A DNA stretch of 64,000 nt, taken from an uncultured Candidatus Saccharibacteria bacterium (GTDB lineage: Bacteria > Patescibacteriota > Saccharimonadia > Saccharimonadales > Saccharimonadaceae). Positions 18,155 to 25,788 of this stretch are shown here, one piece after another. The notes under the pieces were generated by a model. It searched no databases. It was not told the DNA's origin and saw nothing but the letters and a program-made list of their open reading frames with translations. Both the position numbers and the translations under genes were made by a program. The stretch lies in assembly GCA_938039975.1 (NCBI GenBank), contig CALHTM010000017.1, positions 1 through 64,000 on the forward strand, given 5' to 3'. Positions within the stretch are counted from its first letter, which is position 1; each line of letters starts with the position of its first letter.

Positions 18155-19242
18155 CTTTTAATAGCATTTTCGTAAATTTGCAAAGTTTGCTCGGCCATCC
18201 GCCGCCAAGAATACTTAGCCACTTGTTGCTTGCCTTTTTTAGACAAAGTATTACGCAGTGATTTATCGGTAATAACGGTATCAATCTTGCTGGCAATGTC
18301 CTCAATATCAAGCGGATCAAAGTATATTGCTGCGTCGCCGAGAATTTCTGGCATGCAAGAAGCGTTGCTTGAAACAACTGGCGTACCGTAGGCCATTGCC
18401 TCTAATGGCGGCAAGCCGAAGCCCTCGAGCAGCGACGGGAAGACATATGCTAGCGACTGGGTGAAGATCCAATCGCGCTCAGCATCAGGTATAAAGCCGG
18501 TGAAGTGAATATTTTTGTACTTTTTTGATTCGAAATAGTCTTTGTTGCGCTGAGTGGCAGCGTTAATCCGGCCAACTAGCACTAATCCGAGGTCGGGGTA
18601 CTTTTGTAGTAGTTTTTGGTGGGCGTCGCCCAAACGGCGGATATTTTTGTAATCGGGCTGCTGGCCGACATAAGCAATAAAGCGCGTAAACGGTGTTTTG
18701 TATGGCTGTAGGCCGCCCCGATGAATCTCGGCGGCTTCATAAATCGTTGTAATTTTATCATCAGATATTCTGCAGAATGCTTGATATTCGCGCTTGGTAG
18801 TGTTTGACACAGTGATGATATGCTGGCTAGTCTTGGCAATTTTCTTGAATACCCAACGGCCGACTAGTTGTTTAGCATGAAAAACTAGCCAGTTCTTGTC
18901 GGAATTATAAGTATTGAGTAGTGTTATGTCATGAACGGTAGTGACGTGCTTGCCGCGATATCGGATTGGCTGCTGTGGCATGCAAAAATGCACTAAATCT
19001 GGACTGAGGTCATCGAGAAAGGTTTTGAAACCAAGTTGTTCAGCTAACGAATAGTTTTTGAAATCGATAGTTAGGACGTTAAAATTTGGGTTAGTTGGCT
19101 GCCAATAGTCTTTATCTTTGGTTGGCACGAGTATACTGTAGGTATTGTGATGGTCGATTTTTTGCAAATATTCTAGCAACTTAACCACGTAAGTACCAGT
19201 CCCAGAGTTGATAACGCGGGCATCAATAGCGATATGACTCAT
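18151..19242 (-). CDS. Family 4 glycosyltransferase
   Basis: The product is about 363 aa with a GT-B fold, GT4 type. The C-terminal half has the usual motif YVFPSLLEGFGLPPLEAMAYGTPVVSS, including the EGFGLPPLE nucleotide-sugar site. The N-terminus has the GTGTYV acceptor loop. Start 19242 (MSHIAIDAR) is chosen because AAGGA lies 7-8 nt upstream; the longer frame runs into gtrA. The start overlaps gtrA's stop by 4 nt. It probably adds a sugar to a surface glycan. The specificity is unknown. Confidence 0.88.
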   Translation of the reverse strand: MSHIAIDARVINSGTGTYVVKLLEYLQKIDHHNTYSILVPTKDKDYWQPTNPNFNVLTIDFKNYSLAEQLGFKTFLDDLSPDLVHFCMPQQPIRYRGKHVTTVHDITLLNTYNSDKNWLVFHAKQLVGRWVFKKIAKTSQHIITVSNTTKREYQAFCRISDDKITTIYEAAEIHRGGLQPYKTPFTRFIAYVGQQPDYKNIRRLGDAHQKLLQKYPDLGLVLVGRINAATQRNKDYFESKKYKNIHFTGFIPDAERDWIFTQSLAYVFPSLLEGFGLPPLEAMAYGTPVVSSNASCMPEILGDAAIYFDPLDIEDIASKIDTVITDKSLRNTLSKKGKQQVAKYSWRRMAEQTLQIYENAIKS

Positions 19243-19649
19243 GATGATTCCTTTCTGAAAACAATTCGCTCGTATAGGCAATAATTCCAAATCAGAGAGA
19301 TGGCCGTGGCAAATAATTTAGCGGCAAACAAGGAAATTCGTTCGTTAGTTATGAGGTTTTTGATTAGCGGCGTAGCCAGCCAAATCATAGCGTTTTGAAG
19401 CACCCATAAGCCGAATAGTGTAACAATCACAAAGGACACTATCTCATATTTGATATTTTTGCTAGTTGATTTGAAGGTGTACTTTTTGTTAGCGAAAAAG
19501 CTAAAAACAAAGGCGGTACCGGTCGAGATAGTATTGGCGGCTAGTTTCGGTAATCCTAGAAAGGTCAGTAAAAATAATAGCCCAAAATCAATTATCGTAT
19601 TTATTGTGCCGACGATAGCGAAACGACCAATTTGCGCCTTATTTTTCAC
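19239..19649 (-). CDS. gtrA: GtrA family membrane protein
   Basis: The product is about 136 aa with four predicted membrane helices. The GtrA family pattern is clear: RFAIVGTINTIIDFGLLFLL near the start and a C-terminal NYCLYERIVF. The GTG start at 19649 overlaps the gtrB stop by 11 nt and follows GAGG. GtrA proteins are thought to move or present polyprenyl-phosphate-linked sugars made by GtrB-type enzymes, which fits the upstream neighbour. Confidence 0.85.
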   Translation of the reverse strand: MKNKAQIGRFAIVGTINTIIDFGLLFLLTFLGLPKLAANTISTGTAFVFSFFANKKYTFKSTSKNIKYEIVSFVIVTLFGLWVLQNAMIWLATPLIKNLITNERISLFAAKLFATAISLIWNYCLYERIVFRKESS

Positions 19650-20580
19650 GCTTAGCCTCGTGATATTCCTCGACAAAGTAGCCAGGCCGGTTCTTTGACT
19701 CGCTAAAAATTCGAGCAACGTACTCGCCGATAATACCTAGGCTAATCAGCTGGATGCCGCCTAGAAACAAAATTACTGCCATTAGCGATGAATAGCCAGC
19801 GCCAGTAGATACGCCGAATAGAGGTCGAATTAGCAGATAAAGAATATATAAAAATGCACCGCATGATATAATCATTCCCAAAATCGATGACATTCGCAGC
19901 GGCGCCGTGGTGAAACTGGTGATACCGTCAATAGCGAGATTAATCAGTTTGCTGTAGTTCCATTTGGTATCGCCGGCAGCGCGCGGGTCGCGATCGTAGA
20001 GCAACTCTTTTTTATTGAAGCCGATCCAGCTAAAAAGGGCTTTGGTGTTGCGCTGCGATTCGCGCAGCAGCTTGAGAGCTTCAACACAGCGCCGATCAAG
20101 CAAGCGAAAATCGCCAGTATCGCGTTGAATTGGAATCCGCGTCGACTTTTGCAAAATACGGTAATACCATTCGCTGGTTTTTTTCTTGAGCCAAGTTTCA
20201 CCCTGGCGGCTGCGGCGCCGTGCGTAAACATCGTCGTATCCTTGCTCCCAGAGCTCAATCATTTGCGGAATTAGCTCGGGCGGGTCTTGTAAGTCAGCGT
20301 CGATAATTACTACTGCATCGCCTTTGGCGTAATCAAAGCCAGCTAGCATGCCAGCTTCTTTGCCAAAATTGCGCGATAGATTAACATAAGCAATTGAAGA
20401 ATTCTTTTTGGCTTCTCTTTGAATCATAGTCAAGGTGTCATCACTACTACCATCGTTGATAAATAGCAGTTCTAGGCGGTATTTTTTGATCATTTTTTGC
20501 AAATCTTTTAGACGTGCGAATAACTGCGGCAACACCGCTTCTTCGTTGTAGGCTGGGATTAGAACGGTAATTGTCTTCAT
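19639..20580 (-). CDS. gtrB: GtrB-type polyprenyl-phosphate glycosyltransferase
   Basis: The product is 313 aa. A GT2 domain (about 1-225) has VIIDADLQDPPELI (DxD) and QRDTGDFRLLDRR. Two C-terminal membrane helices (about 230-255 and 265-290) follow, as in DPM1/GtrB/YkcC enzymes that load a sugar onto undecaprenyl phosphate. It is the first of gtrB-gtrA-GT4. A -10 TATAAT on the minus strand (20592-20587) ends 6 nt before the ATG and directly follows the sucD stop, so the operon has its own leaderless promoter. Confidence 0.9.
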   Translation of the reverse strand: MKTITVLIPAYNEEAVLPQLFARLKDLQKMIKKYRLELLFINDGSSDDTLTMIQREAKKNSSIAYVNLSRNFGKEAGMLAGFDYAKGDAVVIIDADLQDPPELIPQMIELWEQGYDDVYARRRSRQGETWLKKKTSEWYYRILQKSTRIPIQRDTGDFRLLDRRCVEALKLLRESQRNTKALFSWIGFNKKELLYDRDPRAAGDTKWNYSKLINLAIDGITSFTTAPLRMSSILGMIISCGAFLYILYLLIRPLFGVSTGAGYSSLMAVILFLGGIQLISLGIIGEYVARIFSESKNRPGYFVEEYHEAKREK

Positions 20581-20592
20581 AGGCTAATTATA

Positions 20593-21453
20593 TCACTTTA
20601 TTTTTTGAATAAGACGGCTAATTGAGTTGGCGGTGATAGCGCTAGCTTGCTGTAAATAAGCCGTTTTAGCAGCTGCTGACTCAAGCGCATTAGTACCGAG
20701 GATAGCGCCAGCGTGTCCCATCTGGACACCGCTAGGAGCGCTATGCCCAGCGATATAAGCATAAACTGGCTTGCTGATAGATTGCTTAATATAATCAGCT
20801 GCCGCAATTTCGCTAATGCCGCCGATTTCGCCGATCATTACTATACGTTTAACGCTAGGGTCGTTTTGAAATAACTGTAAACAATCGACAAAACTGTTGC
20901 CGCTAATCATATCGCCGCCGATACCGATGATGTATCGCTGCCCGAAATTAGCCCGTGTCAATAACGACATGGCTTCGTAAGTAAGCGTGCCACTGCGGCT
21001 GACAATCGCCGTGTCGCCAGGTGCTGCTAGTGACGCTGGAATGATACCCAGCAGCTGCCTGCCTGGTAATAACACGCCGGGGCAGTTCGGACCGATCAAG
21101 ACTGAATGGCTGCGGCGCAATTTTTGCTTAATCTCTAGCATGTCGTGTACTGGTACGCCCTCGGTGATGCAGATGATGAGCGGGATTTGCGCCTGAATAG
21201 CCTCTAAAATAGCGGCTTTGGCGTGCGGCGCTGGCACAAAAATCACGGAAATATCAATGGCAAAACGTTTTTTGATATCGCTAATTGTTCGGAAAACTGG
21301 TACGCCGTGAACTTCGGAAACAGCTTGATTAGGCGAGGTGCCAGCGACGATATGCGTTTTGTAATTAAGCATATTTTGCGCGTGAAACCGGCCGTTTTTT
21401 CCAGTGATTCCCTGAATTATGACATTTTTGCCAGTAAAAAGCTGCGGTGTCAT
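20593..21453 (-). CDS. sucD: Succinate-CoA ligase alpha subunit (SucD-like)
   Basis: The product is 286 aa, normal length. An N-terminal CoA-binding Rossmann domain (IIQGITGKNGRFHAQNML) is followed by a ligase domain (SRSGTLTYEAM). The phospho-histidine loop reads GHAGAI near residue 250. It overlaps sucC by 4 nt (ATGA). With SucC it would interconvert an acyl-CoA and acid with ATP or GTP formation. A substrate other than succinyl-CoA is possible. Confidence 0.9.
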   Translation of the reverse strand: MTPQLFTGKNVIIQGITGKNGRFHAQNMLNYKTHIVAGTSPNQAVSEVHGVPVFRTISDIKKRFAIDISVIFVPAPHAKAAILEAIQAQIPLIICITEGVPVHDMLEIKQKLRRSHSVLIGPNCPGVLLPGRQLLGIIPASLAAPGDTAIVSRSGTLTYEAMSLLTRANFGQRYIIGIGGDMISGNSFVDCLQLFQNDPSVKRIVMIGEIGGISEIAAADYIKQSISKPVYAYIAGHSAPSGVQMGHAGAILGTNALESAAAKTAYLQQASAITANSISRLIQKIK

Positions 21454-22505
21454 GAAATGTCCTCCAGGATTGCTTCTAAACTGTCGAATAGCGGTAGATT
21501 GTATTGTGCTAGCAGTTGGCGGGCTTCAGCTTCGCGGTTGCCAGATAGGCGAATGGCGAGTTTCGGTAGGTCAGGAATTTGCCGCTGGGCATCGATAATG
21601 GCTCGGGCCACCTCATCGCAGCGGACAATGCCGCCGAAGATATTGATGATAATCACCTTGATATTATCGAGAGTAGTAATTTGATGGAAGCAATTGAGGA
21701 TTTTATCAGAGGTAGCTGTACCACCGATATCGAGGAAATTAGCTGGTGTCAAACCGCTCGCCACCACCGCATCGACCGTTGCCATGGCGAGCCCAGCGCC
21801 GTTGGCGATTGTAGCAACCGCACCGTCACAATTAAGTATGACGAAATTGTGTTCGGTAGAGTTGTCTTCGAATTGCCAATCCAAGTGGCGAAAAGCAGCT
21901 GCATCGTCAACGGTAATTTTGGCATCGCCAGCGATTAACTTACCGTCAGAGGTGAGTACTAGCGGGTTAATCTCTAGTAACAAGCAATCATTGTCAATAA
22001 AACAACGATAAGCATTTTCAACAATATCCTGCAGCAAGAACGCTTTGTCAGCAATATCGAGATAATCAGCGAGCTCGTCAGCTAAAGAGTCGAATTTTTT
22101 ATTGGCAATATCACGCCGAAAAAAGGCTGCAGTATCTTGGCTTTCAATTTCAACACCGCCGCCAGCGTGGGCAAGCAGCTCAATACTAGCAGTTTGGCGA
22201 TTAATATTTAATGAAAAATAAAATTCGCGGCTGATATCGAGGATTTCTTCGGCTAGCAATTTTGACGGTAAAAATCCCTTGATTTTAAGGTTGAACATTT
22301 TTCGGGCAATAGATTCTACATCTGACTGCTGCCGGACTATTTGCACACCGCCAAGTTTGCCACGCCCGCCGATAGGAACCTGCGATTTCAGAATGATCGG
22401 CGCAGCGATAGCTTGCAATTCATTAGCAGCGAAAACTTTGCCGCGCGGTATCGGCACTCCACACGCTGACAATAGGTTTTTGGCTTCATATTCTAGTAGG
22501 CGCAT
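21450..22505 (-). CDS. sucC: Succinate-CoA ligase beta subunit (SucC-like)
   Basis: The product is 351 aa, about 35 shorter than typical SucC. The N-terminal ATP-grasp domain has RLLEYEAKNLLSACGVPIPRG and SQVPIGGRGKLGGV. The C-terminal flavodoxin-like domain has FLDIGGTATSDKI and INIFGGIVRCDEVARAI. The start has GGAGG about 9 nt upstream, adjacent to an inverted repeat. No other TCA-cycle gene is in the window, so its metabolic role here is open. Confidence 0.9.
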   Translation of the reverse strand: MRLLEYEAKNLLSACGVPIPRGKVFAANELQAIAAPIILKSQVPIGGRGKLGGVQIVRQQSDVESIARKMFNLKIKGFLPSKLLAEEILDISREFYFSLNINRQTASIELLAHAGGGVEIESQDTAAFFRRDIANKKFDSLADELADYLDIADKAFLLQDIVENAYRCFIDNDCLLLEINPLVLTSDGKLIAGDAKITVDDAAAFRHLDWQFEDNSTEHNFVILNCDGAVATIANGAGLAMATVDAVVASGLTPANFLDIGGTATSDKILNCFHQITTLDNIKVIIINIFGGIVRCDEVARAIIDAQRQIPDLPKLAIRLSGNREAEARQLLAQYNLPLFDSLEAILEDIS

Positions 22506-22519
22506 ATGGATTAATCCTC

Positions 22520-22557
22520 CCCGTAGAGCGTGTTTTGATATAAAAACGTTCTACGGG
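22520..22557 (-). repeat. Inverted repeat upstream of sucC (copy 1)
   Basis: Arms CCCGTAG (22520-22526) and CTACGGG (22551-22557) form an imperfect stem extended by CGT/ACG pairs. On the minus strand the inner right arm reads AAAACACGCTCTACGGG, nearly the same as the copy before the HATPase gene. It abuts the sucC Shine-Dalgarno. There is no T run on either side, so an operator or leader-RNA element is more likely than a terminator. Confidence 0.75.
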
Positions 22558-22559
22558 TA

Positions 22560-22859
22560 TTATTCATCTAAACTTTCCTGCATATAACGATAAACGATTG
22601 ATATGATCTTTTTAACATCTTGATTGGCATTTTGATACAATAAATTCTTAAAAGCTGTTTCTCTAAAATCGCGGATTGGTTTGCTTAGAAGTGCATGAAT
22701 AAATGATTGAGTGCACCCTTCAATATGGTTAAAATCAAACACAATCATATTATTGTTTTCTAGATTGGGTATGATTAGCTTTGTGCGTATAGTTTTAGCT
22801 ATTTCTTTATTCTCAGCAAATTTCCCTGCTTCATTATACATTTTAACGGTAATCATCAT
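22560..22859 (-). CDS. STAS-like (DUF4325-type) small protein
   Basis: The product is 99 aa. The layout suits a STAS-like DUF4325 protein: a beta strand MIVFDFNHIEGCTQSFIHALL (an FDF start and a C/S-x-SF turn), then a helix-rich end. Such proteins are often encoded next to a GHKL-type ATPase, as anti-sigma/anti-anti-sigma-like pairs. It overlaps the upstream HATPase stop by 4 nt (ATGA). The family call is from pattern only. AT-rich codon use differs from the neighbouring sucCD genes. Confidence 0.7.
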   Translation of the reverse strand: MMITVKMYNEAGKFAENKEIAKTIRTKLIIPNLENNNMIVFDFNHIEGCTQSFIHALLSKPIRDFRETAFKNLLYQNANQDVKKIISIVYRYMQESLDE

Positions 22860-23818
22860 ATAAAACGGGGCTCCCTATATTTAGCACGTTTTCTTTCGCG
22901 TATTGCGTTATCATATACTAGACTAATCATTTCAAGAAGTGCGTCAAAAGCTTCGTTGTTATCTAACGATATGTCAATTGCAACTAGGGTTCCTTGAAAA
23001 TCTGGAGCAGTATTAATTTCACGATGAGGATCTCGTGTTGGGTCGGCATAAAGTCTTGGAGTTTTTGTGCGCCGATCGTGTTTTGTAAGCTTATATTCTC
23101 CTTTACCGCTATAAATTAAAAAATAGCTACGGGATATTTTTGCAATTGATTTAATAAAGAATAGTCCAGCGCCAGCATTATCGTCAGTGCCTCCTTCTTG
23201 GCGTGTTGTTCCTGATATCCCAGGCGTAAGGGCTAGTTTTATAGCATCTATATCTGTGGCTGGATGCCAATATTCTTGCATACTTTTCCATATTCCAATC
23301 CCAGAATCGCAAATTCCGATACTAATCCGATTACTTTTTTTGTAATATTGTGCAGCTACTATAGCGCCATCTGAGGATAGGGAATGTTCTATAACATTAC
23401 GTACGAGTTCGCCTATAACATACTTAATTACGGGAGATTTTTCTTCTGGCAAGTGTAGCAAGGGGATCATATCTGAAATAAAAGCAGATTGCTCTTGTGG
23501 AGTGCTAATTACAGAAATTGGAATAAACCTACCAGATTCGTCTTTGTGGGTAATGCTAAATGGTGATGGTGTTTTAAGGTATGAATATAAGCCCATTCTG
23601 TCAAGGTAGGCGCCAGATTTTGGAGGTGTATCTATGGTAGAATTTAGTCTTCCAGCTTTTCTTGCTAGAGCAGCTGTCATAACCAAAATAGCAGGGTGAA
23701 CATTAATCCATTTAGGGTTGGTAGAAATATGAAGCTCCGAGGGATTTGATAGATCAGCTGATTCAAGGAAATTCTCAAAATTGCGGAGCATTCCTTGATT
23801 CGAGAAATGAATCTTCAT
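22856..23818 (-). CDS. GHKL/HATPase-fold ATP-binding protein
   Basis: The product is 320 aa. The Bergerat ATP-binding fold is clear: N box GELVRNVIEHS, G1 box DSGIGIW, and G2 box NAGAGLFFIKSIA. There is no dimerisation histidine or sensor domain, so it is not a classical histidine kinase. The N-terminal 120 residues are unassigned. With the STAS-like partner it resembles a switch module. Its promoter (TTGACA-18-TAAAAT) overlaps an inverted repeat, suggesting repression or autoregulation, and its mRNA looks leaderless. Confidence 0.8.
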   Translation of the reverse strand: MKIHFSNQGMLRNFENFLESADLSNPSELHISTNPKWINVHPAILVMTAALARKAGRLNSTIDTPPKSGAYLDRMGLYSYLKTPSPFSITHKDESGRFIPISVISTPQEQSAFISDMIPLLHLPEEKSPVIKYVIGELVRNVIEHSLSSDGAIVAAQYYKKSNRISIGICDSGIGIWKSMQEYWHPATDIDAIKLALTPGISGTTRQEGGTDDNAGAGLFFIKSIAKISRSYFLIYSGKGEYKLTKHDRRTKTPRLYADPTRDPHREINTAPDFQGTLVAIDISLDNNEAFDALLEMISLVYDNAIRERKRAKYREPRFI

Positions 23819-23825
23819 AATAATA

Positions 23826-23870
23826 ATTTTACCCGTAGAACGTGTTTTCTGTCAATATACGCCCTACGGG
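23826..23870 (-). promoter_or_regulatory. Promoter and overlapping inverted repeat (copy 2) of the HATPase/STAS operon
   Basis: On the minus strand TTGACA (23855-23850) and TAAAAT (23831-23826) are 18 nt apart, and the ATG at 23818 is 7 nt past the -10. An inverted repeat, CCCGTAG at 23832-23838 with CTACGGG at 23864-23870, brackets the -35 and spacer. The right arm shares AAAACACG and TCTACGGG with the copy upstream of sucC. A protein bound here would block RNA polymerase. Confidence 0.75.
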
Positions 23871-23929
23871 TTATGAATTATCATAAAAATTTACAAAATA
23901 GAAGCACTAAAAGCAGTTATGGGAATAGT

Positions 23930-24949
23930 TTATTTTCCAGTAAAAAACTTACGAAATTTCATCAGCCCAGTTTGATTGGGTAGCGGCCCTTCGTGGATGA
24001 TGCTGCGGATGTAGTTGACAGAGACTTTGCGGTTTTTTTGAATAGACCAGCGTTTATGGTAGGCAGCAGGTTTACGAATTATTGAGGCTAATATACCTTT
24101 GAAAGCTGGCCAGCCGTTGCCGTGGCGGACGGCGCTGGCGAAAATTAGCCAATATGTCAGGAAAAAACGCAGGCCAATATACCAAAATAATTTTCCTGGA
24201 ACGTTTTTAATGAAAACTAACGGCAGGTTTTTGAAAGTATTGTAAACGGCGAGACCAGGCACTTTTTTGCTGCTGGCACCAACCTTGTGATAAGCGATGG
24301 CTTTGGGTGTAAAGCGGACCTTCCAGCCAGCTAACTGGGCGCGAAAACTCAGGTCAACATCTTCGTAATACATGAAAAAGTCCTCGTCAAACATATCGAT
24401 ATCGTCAAACATTGCCGCGCGATAAACCGCTCCGCCGCCAGTCGCGCCAAAAACCTCGCCAGGCTTACTCGGCGCATTTTCAATAGGCTCGTCGCGGTTT
24501 CGTGGGCCAGGCAAGCCCCAGGTTGTATAGAAGTCGCCAGTTGTATCAAGCGTCTTACCGTCGCGCCGTTGTAAAATACCAGTCGCAATGCCGCATTTTG
24601 GCTGGCTTGACAGTTCGTCGACGAGTGCTTGGCACCATTTTTTGTCAGCAATAGCATCAGGATTAAGTACACCAATATACTCAAATCCTTGTTTACGCGC
24701 ATAAACCAATCCGGTGTTAATTCCGCCGGCGAATCCCAGATTCTTATTGTTAGCGATAATTGTACAATCTACGGACGGATGTTCTGTCTGATACTGTTCG
24801 AAACGTATGACAGAGTCGTCGCGAGAATGATTATCGACGATTATGATAGTCGGTTTGAGCGTCTGCTGGGCCAGCGAGTTGATGCACTCAAGCGCGTCGT
24901 CGGCGCCGTTCCAGTTAAGGACGATGATGGCGAGATTGTTTTTTGTCAC
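23930..24949 (-). CDS. Family 2 glycosyltransferase, rhamnosyltransferase-like
   Basis: The product is 339 aa. A GT2 GT-A domain has IVLNWNGADDALECINSL at the start, the NPDA metal site, and GGAVYRAAMFDDIDMFDEDFFMYYEDVDLSFRAQLAGW, typical of WbbL-like rhamnosyltransferases. The GTG start at 24949 follows a minus-strand -10 TATAAT (24961-24956) by 6 nt, so a leaderless GTG start is indicated. It diverges from the ABC exporter operon and shares a palindromic -10 with it. Use of dTDP-rhamnose is inferred from the nearby rml genes. Confidence 0.85.
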   Translation of the reverse strand: MTKNNLAIIVLNWNGADDALECINSLAQQTLKPTIIIVDNHSRDDSVIRFEQYQTEHPSVDCTIIANNKNLGFAGGINTGLVYARKQGFEYIGVLNPDAIADKKWCQALVDELSSQPKCGIATGILQRRDGKTLDTTGDFYTTWGLPGPRNRDEPIENAPSKPGEVFGATGGGAVYRAAMFDDIDMFDEDFFMYYEDVDLSFRAQLAGWKVRFTPKAIAYHKVGASSKKVPGLAVYNTFKNLPLVFIKNVPGKLFWYIGLRFFLTYWLIFASAVRHGNGWPAFKGILASIIRKPAAYHKRWSIQKNRKVSVNYIRSIIHEGPLPNQTGLMKFRKFFTGK

Positions 24950-24955
24950 AATCTT

Positions 24956-24965
24956 ATTATATAAT
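24956..24965. promoter_or_regulatory. Palindromic -10 element shared by divergent genes
   Basis: The 10-bp palindrome ATTATATAAT contains TATAAT on both strands: minus 24961-24956 for the glycosyltransferase starting at 24949, and plus 24960-24965 for the ABC permease starting at 24979. The two promoters cannot be opened at the same time, so the pair is likely mutually exclusive. Confidence 0.65.
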
Positions 24966-24978
24966 GGCTGGAGAGACT

Positions 24979-25788
24979 ATGAAAGTAGCGAGTGTATGGA
25001 ATAGACGTAATAAAATATTGTTACGCGAGCTGGTTGTAACGGATTTTAAATTACGCTATCAAGGATCAGTATTAGGTTATTTGTGGTCAATCTTAAAACC
25101 AATATTTTTATTTATTATTCTATATATAGTATTCGATAAATTCTTACGTCTAGGCAGAGATATTGAACATTTTCCAGTGTATTTATTAGTTGGTATTGTA
25201 TTATGGAATTTCTTTACCGAGGCAACCGTACAAGGATTACAATCAATAGTTTCGCGGGGCGACTTAATTCGCAAGATTAATTTCCCGAAATTTATTATTG
25301 TTGTATCCGGCACTATTTCTGCATTTATCAATCTTATAATAAATACAATCGTTATTTTGGTGTTTTGCGTAATCAACAGTGTGTCTATATCTGCAGAGGC
25401 GTTGCTTATAATTCCTCTGATAGCTGAATTGTATATCTTTTCATTGGCGGTAGCATTTTTTCTAGCAACGCTTAACGTTAAATATCGAGACATCGGTTAT
25501 CTATGGGAAATATTCTTGCAAGCAGCATTCTATGCTACTCCGGTAATATATCCGTTGCAAATGGTTGTAAAACAGATGCCATGGGCTGCCTCATGGCTAA
25601 TGCTTAATCCGGTTGCTCAAGTAGTTCAAGACGTTCGTAAGGTATTAGTGACGCAACAAACACTTCAGCTGTATGATTTGGTGTCGTTTCCGGTGATGTT
25701 GATGCCGTTTGTTGCAGTTATCATCGTAATATTGCTAGCGGTTTTTTATTTTCGATCTAACCAGCGGTACTTCGCGGAGAGTGTTTGA
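24979..25788 (+). CDS. wzm: ABC-2 polysaccharide export permease (Wzm-like)
   Basis: The product is 269 aa with six predicted membrane helices and the family start (RELVVTDFKLRYQGSVLGYLWSILKP). ATG 24979 has GGAGA upstream; longer in-frame starts lie within the promoter. It forms an exporter with the following ATPase, moving lipid-linked glycan across the membrane. It overlaps that gene by one base (TGATG). Confidence 0.9.
   Translation: MKVASVWNRRNKILLRELVVTDFKLRYQGSVLGYLWSILKPIFLFIILYIVFDKFLRLGRDIEHFPVYLLVGIVLWNFFTEATVQGLQSIVSRGDLIRKINFPKFIIVVSGTISAFINLIINTIVILVFCVINSVSISAEALLIIPLIAELYIFSLAVAFFLATLNVKYRDIGYLWEIFLQAAFYATPVIYPLQMVVKQMPWAASWLMLNPVAQVVQDVRKVLVTQQTLQLYDLVSFPVMLMPFVAVIIVILLAVFYFRSNQRYFAESV

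Noticed and set aside
21223..21684. 153-aa frame antisense to sucD/sucC
   Set aside because: Fully covered by two well-supported genes and no family resemblance.
22520..22557. Inverted repeat as an intrinsic terminator
   Set aside because: No T run follows on either strand, and the second copy sits in a promoter rather than after a gene.
22506..23870. HATPase/STAS cassette as a transposon with terminal inverted repeats
   Set aside because: No transposase and no target duplication is visible; each repeat is itself a hairpin placed before a gene start, which fits operators better.
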